DNA from: Gammaproteobacteria bacterium
GTDB lineage: Bacteria > Pseudomonadota > Gammaproteobacteria > Pseudomonadales > Litorivicinaceae
NCBI GenBank assembly: GCA_002730235.1
Contig: PBZS01000084.1
Span: forward strand, 1 to 37,793
Direction of reading: 5' to 3'
Length of the DNA stretch: 37,793 bases
Made by a program: the position numbers and the translations under genes. The first letter of the stretch is position 1, and each line of letters begins with the position of its first letter. This document shows, piece by piece, positions 1-6,091 of the stretch. Under the pieces are notes generated by a model. That model saw only the letters and a program-made list of their open reading frames with translations, was not told where the DNA came from and made no database searches.

Positions 1-309
1 CTTCGCAAAGCAGGTTATATCTTCATTGAGGAGCTCAGAAAGGCTGATTTATACGATAAGGTATCACAGGCATTTGCTGTTTTTTTACCAGTAAACTCTG
101 TTGGCGTAGTCGGCGATCAGCGCCGATATGCCCCCGTAATTGCGTTGCGCGCTGTTGAGACGGTTGACTTTATGACAGCCCGTTGGGCACGTTTACCTCA
201 CGAGTTTATCGAACGTGTCTCTGGCAGAATCATTAATGAAATCGAGGACGTCAGTCGGGTTGTCTATGATGTGAGTTCGAAACCACCGGCAACGATCGAG
301 TGGGAGTAG
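1..309 (+). CDS. guaA: GMP synthase (glutamine-hydrolysing), C-terminal part (5' end outside window)
   Basis: Frame 1 is open from base 1 to a TAG at 307-309 and gives 102 residues. They match the C-terminal dimerisation domain of GuaA: a [14 protein letters not shown] segment, then [20 protein letters not shown], and the near-invariant end KPPATIEWE. GuaA converts XMP, ATP and glutamine to GMP in the cytoplasm, the last step of guanine nucleotide synthesis. The N-terminal glutamine amidotransferase and the ATP pyrophosphatase domains lie outside the window. The reading frame and C-terminus are intact, so this is the functional copy; a decayed copy of its last 78 bases lies at 5761-5838. The next genes face it on the opposite strand. 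Confidence 0.96.
   Translation, partial: LRKAGYIFIEELRKADLYDKVSQAFAVFLPVNSVGVVGDQRRYAPVIALRAVETVDFMTARWARLPHEFIERVSGRIINEIEDVSRVVYDVSSKPPATIEWE
232..309 (+). repeat. Direct repeat copy 1: intact guaA 3' end (candidate attL)
   Basis: The last 78 bases of guaA, including the stop codon, are repeated in direct orientation at 5761-5838. An ungapped alignment by eye gives 60 of 78 identical bases. The 3' end of guaA is a known target of site-specific integrases of genomic islands. The intact copy keeps the guaA reading frame. Calling it an attachment site is inference. Confidence 0.6.
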
Positions 310-351
310 CTGATAGCCAGTAATTCCTTTTTTTGGTTGGCGAAATCTTTA

Positions 352-369
352 ACCTATAGAGTTATAGGT
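352..369. repeat. Short inverted repeat (7-bp arms) between guaA and the accessory operon
   Basis: ACCTATA at 352-358 and TATAGGT at 363-369 form perfect 7-bp arms around a 4-nt loop. A further TATAGGT occurs at 391-397, next to the deacetylase stop codon. The sequence lies in the 89-nt gap between two converging genes. No clean T-run follows on either strand, so it is a weak terminator candidate. It could equally be a protein-binding site or a relic of the integration junction. Confidence 0.3.
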
Positions 370-398
370 AACTACAAATCCCAGATTCACTATAGGTG

Positions 399-1319
399 TC
401 AGTGGTTAGTAAAAAAATCATTGCAGTCGATTCTTGGTAGGGTCAAGCTCGGAAAATAAGATTCGGTATTAAGGCGATTGTCGATAAACCCAGCCTTTAT
501 CTGAAACTCTTCGCAAATATCCAGTGTGTCACTGTTGTAGTCTCCGTATGGATAAGCGATCAGTAAGTCCTGCGAAACACCAAATTCTCGAAATACATTT
601 ATACTCTCCTCGAAGTCCATTTTTTGCCTGGCCTTTGAAAGCGAACTTAGATAGAAATGATTATAGCCATGCAAGCCGAGGCTGTGTCCCTGTTTCTGAA
701 GCGCGCTGAAATCATCAGGGGCCATGTACAGCTCGTCTCTGAGAAGATTAAACTTCATTGGCTCATCATCCAAAAATGACTCACAAAACGAGCTTAGTTG
801 ACTACTTTCAAATTTTTTCTGGAATACTCGTTTTAGGAAATTAGTAACAGCGCCATCGTATTTACCGTCTTTAAGGTATTTAGATTTAAGATCGTTTAAT
901 TCATCGGTACCGAATCGCTCAATTTGAATTAGGTACTGAATCAAGTGCTCCATTAATTGAGCTTCGCGTCCCCTAAACCGGTGCAGCATAAGATGTATTT
1001 TATTGACTAAGAGGATTTCACGGGTGACCAGTATCTTTGCCGGTACGAAAAAGAGACCGTGTATGCCAATATCCTTTAGGAATGGGGCTACTAAACGTAC
1101 GTGATCGATGTACCCGTCGTCAAAAGTTAAAACTATGCTATTTGAGTCCTCCGCCACATCTAACCATTGCTCAGTGGTTAGAGATTTGGGGTCCAAAAAA
1201 ACTTTCCCATTGTTTAATAGTCCGTAAATATTTTTTTTAAATAAATCGAAATCATAGAAATTATTTACTTTCGCGGAGAATGAATCGGACAGCCGAACAT
1301 AGTGGTACATGATAATCAT
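399..1319 (-). CDS. NodB-type polysaccharide deacetylase family protein
   Basis: This 306-residue protein has the carbohydrate esterase 4 (NodB homology) signature. Motif 1 is TFDDGY at residues 65-70, with the catalytic and metal-binding aspartates. Motif 2 is HGYNH at about 217-221, with the metal histidines. Motif 3 is AYPYGDYN at about 255-262. A helical insertion of about 110 residues separates motifs 1 and 2, as in many surface-glycan-locus deacetylases. No signal peptide or membrane segment is seen, so it probably acts in the cytoplasm on a precursor such as a nucleotide- or lipid-linked amino sugar. Its ATG overlaps the FkbH stop (ATGA), so it is the last gene of the operon and translationally coupled. 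The usual family reaction is N- or O-deacetylation; the real substrate is unknown. Confidence 0.88.
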   Translation of the reverse strand: MIIMYHYVRLSDSFSAKVNNFYDFDLFKKNIYGLLNNGKVFLDPKSLTTEQWLDVAEDSNSIVLTFDDGYIDHVRLVAPFLKDIGIHGLFFVPAKILVTREILLVNKIHLMLHRFRGREAQLMEHLIQYLIQIERFGTDELNDLKSKYLKDGKYDGAVTNFLKRVFQKKFESSQLSSFCESFLDDEPMKFNLLRDELYMAPDDFSALQKQGHSLGLHGYNHFYLSSLSKARQKMDFEESINVFREFGVSQDLLIAYPYGDYNSDTLDICEEFQIKAGFIDNRLNTESYFPSLTLPRIDCNDFFTNH

Positions 1320-2947
1320 TGTTTTTCATCTATTTCGTATGAGATGTATGTCGTCTCATTGATTATAGTTTGACTGGGCTTAGTAAATTCGATCATTGAC
1401 TCTTGGAAGGTTTTTTGTTTAAAACCATGAGTTTGGAAATAGCTTTTAGCATATTTATTCTTCGATGTTAGATTTAACGCTAGCGAAATCGTTTGGCACT
1501 GTGGGTATTTGCTACACAGGAATTGAAGGATTGAATTCTCTACATTACGAGTGAATGCACGGCATGAGAGACACCAACCTTTAATTTCCAACATCTGCTC
1601 TGTGTAAACCGTACCGTAGATACAGGAAATAATCCCATAATTCGAATAAATATCTTGCAACGTGAATAGCCAAAAAAAGTCCCTTTGATGAATAGTGAAT
1701 GCTTTCACTTCTTCGTAATCGACTTGCGAGCCCCTGATATTAAATTGATTAGTTTTATTTAAGAGTTGTATTGCTCGATCTATGTTTTCAGATGATACCG
1801 ATTGCGCTCGCAATACTAGCTGCAGTGACTGGAGGTATTCTGAATTTGACATTGATTTGCTCGAGGCTAAGCGTTTTCCTTCGTGCTGATAAAATTGCGT
1901 GCGTGTTAAGTCCTCGCCGGTAACAACTGGAGTGTGGAAAAGGTTTGAATCTGTGAGGTATTTGTTCCACTCATATGGTTCTTCAGGCATTTCGAAGACG
2001 ATTATTTCAGGCAGTGTCGAAGAAACTTCGTTCTGTTCGAACCTACTGTCGTCGATAAATGCAACGCCAGAGTGTGTTAAGTTCAACTCAGCAAGCGCTT
2101 TGCTTATATTTTCGGATTTTGGTTTCCAGTTGGCATTAATGGTAGCGAAATCCTCCCAGTGAAGTATGAGTTCCTCTTTTCTAACGTTAAAAAATTCTTT
2201 CACGATATCGGTATCGTTTTTAGATACGATGTTGAGTAAGACACCGCTCTGCTTCAGCTTTTTTAGGCGGTGTTGCAGGTCCAAATGCGGGAGGGCTGAC
2301 GAGTCTGGAGCTAGATTGATTCCTCCGACACCCTCATCCCCAAGTACTCCTGGCCATAACGTATTATCTAAATCAACGAAAATGGTTTTTAATGGACGTG
2401 AGATTGATGCGTCAATGATACTGAAAATCCGTTGACTGATAGCCTCATAGTATTTCGGGTGAAATGAGAATACCCCAATTCCATGGTATTTCCGTGGCAA
2501 AAAGTTTTCTGCATTCTCATAAAAAAATAAGTCGAATAGATCAATGAATATATATTTTTCCTGTTGAGTAAGCAAAAATAGTTCTCTGTTGATGTGATCT
2601 ATTGTTAACTTGAGGAATGTGTCCGAACATGCGGATTCCGGATATTCTATTGCAGTAATATATAATTTTCCGCTAAACCATTCGGTGATTGAAGCGAGAG
2701 ATTGCTTGACCTCTTCGAGGAATTGACCAGTTGACAGTCTGTCTGGTGAGATAGCAGTCGCAGATAAAAATAATAACATCGAATCGGGTTCAAAGTCGTT
2801 CAACGTTGAGTCGAGACCCCTACTACAAAGCTTCCAAGCACCGAAACTGGTTTCTAACATTTCGACTTCATATTTTTTTTCGAGAAGCGCACTTAAATTC
2901 TGGGTTAAAAATTGGGTGCTAACATTACTGAGTATAGCCAGTTTCAA
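1316..2947 (-). CDS. FkbH-like HAD-IIIC protein (glyceryl-ACP forming phosphatase/transferase)
   Basis: This 543-residue protein has the FkbH layout. An N-terminal alpha/beta region (about 1-180) is followed by a HAD phosphatase domain with DLDNT at 192-196, SKND near 240 and FIDDS near 290. A C-terminal GNAT-like part has the family motif NKTNQFN near 390. FkbH proteins take glyceryl from 1,3-bisphosphoglycerate, dephosphorylate it and load it on an acyl carrier protein. A carrier protein lies two genes upstream, which supports this role. The start is a TTG, chosen because AGGAGG stands a few bases upstream and the protein begins naturally as MKLAILSN. The TTG overlaps the stop of the GNAT gene. 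A role in making a glyceryl-derived glycan substituent, rather than a polyketide, is inferred from the neighbours and the lack of ketosynthases here. Confidence 0.88.
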   Translation of the reverse strand: MKLAILSNVSTQFLTQNLSALLEKKYEVEMLETSFGAWKLCSRGLDSTLNDFEPDSMLLFLSATAISPDRLSTGQFLEEVKQSLASITEWFSGKLYITAIEYPESACSDTFLKLTIDHINRELFLLTQQEKYIFIDLFDLFFYENAENFLPRKYHGIGVFSFHPKYYEAISQRIFSIIDASISRPLKTIFVDLDNTLWPGVLGDEGVGGINLAPDSSALPHLDLQHRLKKLKQSGVLLNIVSKNDTDIVKEFFNVRKEELILHWEDFATINANWKPKSENISKALAELNLTHSGVAFIDDSRFEQNEVSSTLPEIIVFEMPEEPYEWNKYLTDSNLFHTPVVTGEDLTRTQFYQHEGKRLASSKSMSNSEYLQSLQLVLRAQSVSSENIDRAIQLLNKTNQFNIRGSQVDYEEVKAFTIHQRDFFWLFTLQDIYSNYGIISCIYGTVYTEQMLEIKGWCLSCRAFTRNVENSILQFLCSKYPQCQTISLALNLTSKNKYAKSYFQTHGFKQKTFQESMIEFTKPSQTIINETTYISYEIDEKQ

Positions 2948-4050
2948 TTTTTCCCTCCTCTGATTATATTATTTATGCTCGGCCGATCTTGATCGCCGTC
3001 TGATTTTGTTATGTATAGCTCATCCCAGGTTGGTTTTGCTCCGTCTTTCAGAAAAAGTTCGACATTTTGGTCTCTAGGACTCTCTACGATCGGGTTGAGT
3101 AAGTTTGGCAAAATATGGTTCACATCAGGAACGTAACCAAACAGCTGCAATTGTTTATGCAACTCTACATTTGTACAATAAAAATCAGAAAAAGTGACCT
3201 CATGCTGTTTCGCGAATGAGTCCAAATACATTAGCATAGCTCCAAGAATGGTAGATGCTTCGCGGTCGTCTGGGATTAAAACTTCAACTATTCTAATACA
3301 ATTGAATACAGATCGACCCGACGTTCTCTCTAGTCTAAAAACTAATAAATATGGTTTATCTCTGTTCTGAAATAAACAGAATTCATACCTGAATGCTGGG
3401 GTTTGGAGGTATTTCTTTTTTATAAACTGATAATCTCGCAGCGTTCCATAATGATTATTTTTATAGTGCTTCCAGTTAGGTTTAAAGTTTGATTCGTTAA
3501 CGTAGTTAGTTAATTTGATATCCTCAAATCTTGTTGACTTTAAATAGGGTTTGTTTTGGTCGGTACTAGGCTGTAACTCGTGTAGGTTATGTTCTGGAAA
3601 TGTCTCGTTTAACTTTTTTTGATTAAAGATTTTGACTGATCGTGGTATGGCGTCAAGGAAGTGGTGCCCCATTTTGGTCACAAGACTCTTATTGAGTTGG
3701 TTTGCTCCTTGGCCGAGGATTATCGTGTACAGCTCCTGGAGCCGTTTCATAAGTAAAATACCTACACCGTGCCTATGAGCCCTATCTACTGTCCAGTGAG
3801 ATGTCCAAACTCCCTCGATCGTCACCCCTCCCCACCTAATTTGCGAAGGCATATATCCAAGAATGCCGACGATTCTTTCGGCCTCAAGAGCACAAATAAT
3901 ATTATAATTGTTATTTTCAAAATCTTTAAAATAATAGTCCAGCATAATTACTTGCGTCATGACGTGCTCTTCACCATGATTTTTTCTAAAAAATTGAACT
4001 AACTCTGCTAGGTACTCTCCGGGCAACTGGTCTACTAATTTAAGAGTCAC
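2944..4050 (-). CDS. GNAT-like acyltransferase, about 368 aa
   Basis: Residues about 1-120 look like a GNAT acetyltransferase fold. ERIVGILGYMPS resembles the beta4 strand region, and RAHRHGVGILLMKRL matches the acyl-CoA/ACP pyrophosphate-binding loop (R/Q-x-x-G-x-G/A). The remaining 200 or so residues are less recognisable and could hold a second, degenerate GNAT-like domain. The start is a GTG with GAGGAC upstream, 4 nt after the MaoC stop. The next gene (FkbH) starts inside its stop codon. GNAT-fold enzymes move acyl groups from CoA or carrier proteins to amines. Beside a carrier protein and a deacetylase, N-acylation of an amino sugar is a reasonable inference. The substrate is not determined. 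Confidence 0.7.
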   Translation of the reverse strand: MTLKLVDQLPGEYLAELVQFFRKNHGEEHVMTQVIMLDYYFKDFENNNYNIICALEAERIVGILGYMPSQIRWGGVTIEGVWTSHWTVDRAHRHGVGILLMKRLQELYTIILGQGANQLNKSLVTKMGHHFLDAIPRSVKIFNQKKLNETFPEHNLHELQPSTDQNKPYLKSTRFEDIKLTNYVNESNFKPNWKHYKNNHYGTLRDYQFIKKKYLQTPAFRYEFCLFQNRDKPYLLVFRLERTSGRSVFNCIRIVEVLIPDDREASTILGAMLMYLDSFAKQHEVTFSDFYCTNVELHKQLQLFGYVPDVNHILPNLLNPIVESPRDQNVELFLKDGAKPTWDELYITKSDGDQDRPSINNIIRGGKN

Positions 4051-4054
4051 TGGT

Positions 4055-4474
4055 TTAAGTGTCCTCAGACGGGTAGCTACATATCACCCGTCCGGAAACG
4101 ACTTTTTTTGAGCTGGATTTCTCAAAGATAGTTATTGCCAGATACACTGCGTTGACTGCGTGGACAACACGCTGGACTGACACACGAACTTGGATCGTTT
4201 GACCTTTGTAGAGAGGGCGGTGGTACTTTAAGGTAAGTTCATTAATGACGCTCTCGGGCCCTGGCAAACTGTTTCCAAGTACTCCGGAGATGAAAGACGC
4301 TGTAAATAGTCCGTGGGCAATAGTGTCATCAAAACCCTTATTTCGAGCAAATTCAGAGTCGAAATGAATCGGCGCGAAATCACCCACTAACTCAGCAAAT
4401 TGAAGAATTTTTTCTTCGGTTACCCAGAAGTCGGTTACGACCTCGTCGCCCTCTTTAACGTCAACCAGCGCCAT
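4055..4474 (-). CDS. MaoC-type (R)-specific hydratase/dehydratase
   Basis: This is a hot-dog fold protein of about 139 residues from the preferred start MALVDVKEG. The hydratase-2 motif is visible: GDFAPIHFD carries the Asp-x4-His catalytic pair, followed by GFDDTIAHGLF. MaoC proteins add or remove water on enoyl/3-hydroxyacyl thioesters. The ORF track starts at 4522, but the ATG at 4474 fits family length better and overlaps the ACP stop by 14 nt, a coupling arrangement. Its partner substrate is probably an acyl group on the adjacent carrier protein, by position. A GTG-started GNAT gene follows after 4 nt. The pathway step is unknown. Confidence 0.85.
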   Translation of the reverse strand: MALVDVKEGDEVVTDFWVTEEKILQFAELVGDFAPIHFDSEFARNKGFDDTIAHGLFTASFISGVLGNSLPGPESVINELTLKYHRPLYKGQTIQVRVSVQRVVHAVNAVYLAITIFEKSSSKKVVSGRVICSYPSEDT

Positions 4475-4712
4475 TTGGAATGAAGCCCTTCGATTCAAGC
4501 ATATCGATGAAATCTCCAACATTTGCCAAGTTCATGAGATCTTCAGTTGTCAGTGTTAAGCCTGTATGCAGTTCAATTTCAACGATCAAAGTGATGTGAT
4601 TGAGTGAATCCCAGTTCTCGACGTCGTTTGCACTCATTTCACGAGTGACAATTAAACCGGTATCTTCAAATACCGATCTGAAAATGGGCTGTAGCTCTTC
4701 AATAATACTCAT
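4461..4712 (-). CDS. Acyl carrier protein
   Basis: A small acidic protein of about 83 residues with the phosphopantetheine attachment motif WDSLNH; the serine is about residue 36 from this start. It resembles stand-alone carrier proteins that accompany FkbH enzymes. Two ATGs lie in tandem at 4715 and 4712. The second is preferred because GAGG stands 5 nt before it, against 2 nt for the first. It begins a few nt after the methyltransferase stop and its 3' end overlaps the MaoC start. It probably carries the glyceryl or derived acyl unit as a thioester. No phosphopantetheinyl transferase is encoded in the window, so it would rely on one encoded elsewhere. Confidence 0.9.
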   Translation of the reverse strand: MSIIEELQPIFRSVFEDTGLIVTREMSANDVENWDSLNHITLIVEIELHTGLTLTTEDLMNLANVGDFIDMLESKGFIPNGAG

Positions 4713-4719
4713 CATTACC

Positions 4720-5697
4720 TCATTTGGTTACGACAAACGCCGCATTGGTTGGAACTATGTCACCTGGTTTGCGCGGCTCATAAGCCTGGTCGACAGTCTG
4801 GCTGAGAATTGTAAAATCTGCAGTTTGAATTTGTTCTGCGACTTCGTCTGCATTCCTGTACAGATAAATATGGTCCGCATTAGGCGCGTTTATGGCCGCG
4901 GATATGAAGCCTAATCCTCCTGTACGCAGCATGCTGTTCAGTCCGTGAAGGAAATCAACTGGATTTTCTAAATGTTCTAGCACCTCGATCGAATTGATCA
5001 CGTCGCAGACTTCGGTTTGATCACGTTCTAAAATATCGCCAAGTCGCGATTGATACCGCTCGGAAAAATCCCAACGTTCGACCATCATCTCCGTGTGGCC
5101 TAAAGAGTGCGGACTCATATCGAACCCAGTGACCTGACTCGATTTCAAACGTCGTAAATACTCTTTCGTATAGAAACCAGTGCCAACCCCAACGTCGTAG
5201 ATTAATGGATTACTGATCTCCGCGATCCGAGGGATTAGTTCTTTTTCATAAAACTTCAGTTGGACATAATGATGCTCCCACAGGTAGTGAGAAATTAATA
5301 TTCCCGGCAGATACAAGCCAAACATATAGTCACGATTTTGATAGACCTCGGAAGACGCCTCCGCATATGTCTTATTTCGATATTCTAATGTCTTATTGAA
5401 CTCAACTTGCAGTTTCATCGAATCTAAGCAGAAAGCTCCGTATCCCAGTGCGGCCGATTGGATACGGTCTTCATCGGAGCCAAAAAATACCTCTAGTTCT
5501 TTGTTAAAGGCGCTAGCCCAGTCGTCACCAAATTTTGCGTATTGACGGTCGAATCCACCCATGAAGTAGGGAAATTTCGAGCAAATGAATTCCTTTAAAG
5601 TATTGATATATTTGTAATCTTCTATCATTTTAACCTTCGATATTGCATTGTAGTCGTGTAACGCATGTCCAGCCACGTAAGTCCGTTCACGATTCAT
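4720..5697 (-). CDS. SAM-dependent class I methyltransferase
   Basis: This 325-residue protein carries the Rossmann SAM-binding motif DVGVGTG at 168-174, an acidic residue after the next strand (VTGFDMS), and the EVLEHL signature at about 238-243, typical of Methyltransf_11/23-type enzymes. The first 150 or so residues are an extra helical domain with no clear match. It is the first gene of the six-gene minus-strand operon and ends 4 nt before the carrier protein ATGs. Its start lies only 63 nt from the degraded guaA repeat, so the operon promoter must sit in or near that repeat. It may O- or N-methylate the carrier-bound unit or the sugar. FkbG-type O-methylation in methoxymalonyl-ACP pathways is a loose parallel, not a proven one. 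Confidence 0.85.
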   Translation of the reverse strand: MNRERTYVAGHALHDYNAISKVKMIEDYKYINTLKEFICSKFPYFMGGFDRQYAKFGDDWASAFNKELEVFFGSDEDRIQSAALGYGAFCLDSMKLQVEFNKTLEYRNKTYAEASSEVYQNRDYMFGLYLPGILISHYLWEHHYVQLKFYEKELIPRIAEISNPLIYDVGVGTGFYTKEYLRRLKSSQVTGFDMSPHSLGHTEMMVERWDFSERYQSRLGDILERDQTEVCDVINSIEVLEHLENPVDFLHGLNSMLRTGGLGFISAAINAPNADHIYLYRNADEVAEQIQTADFTILSQTVDQAYEPRKPGDIVPTNAAFVVTK

Positions 5698-5760
5698 CAG
5701 CGGAGACTGACTGAATATATTGAATCTCTTGTTGACATCTGAACAGTCTCGAATTTTAAC

Positions 5761-5838
5761 ATTAATGAGATCGGAGGCGTCAGTCGGGTTACCTATGATG
5801 TAAGCTTGAGGACGCCTGTAACGATCGAGTAGGCATAG
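5761..5838 (+). repeat. Direct repeat copy 2: degraded guaA 3' end (candidate attR)
   Basis: This stretch aligns without gaps to the last 78 bases of guaA with 60 identical positions. Read in the guaA frame it still gives INEIGGVSRVTYDV and TIE, but the Trp codon of TIEWE has become TAG. It is not part of any gene. Weak similarity may continue about 20-30 bases further left with small gaps. Intact and decayed copies flank the AT-rich six-gene block as direct repeats, as expected when an element inserts at the 3' end of guaA and displaces the original end. A simple old duplication is the alternative. Confidence 0.7.
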
Positions 5839-6091
5839 ATCCTATAATAAAATTTAGATAAACCAATAATCTAGAATAAATAATCGACTAAGAGGTACTC
5901 AAAAATTTAAGGTTTCCTTGCTATTGGAACTTTAGTGTGAAGAAAACTCAGATTTTAGAATGAGTCTTTCGCTCAAATCCCGTGATTTATTGGGAAGATT
6001 AAGTTTTTCGACTTGTATATTAAGATCTAAGAGTTGAAACATAGACGAACGTCATTGCAGATCAATACGATACTTAGGATTCAGTGAGCAG
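5839..6091. other. AT-rich intergenic region between the guaA repeat and the cyclase gene
   Basis: About 250 bases without a credible ORF, together with 5698-5838 making a gap of nearly 400 nt between divergent genes. It is strongly AT-rich and must hold the promoter of the downstream cyclase. I see no convincing -35/-10 pair, tRNA or stable hairpin; a 5-bp TAGAT/ATCTA inverted repeat near 5860-5880 is too short to weigh. Confidence 0.5.

Noticed and set aside
1899-2435. Plus-strand ORFs of 87 and 89 aa inside the FkbH region
   Set aside because: They are antisense to a well-supported FkbH gene and show no motif of their own.
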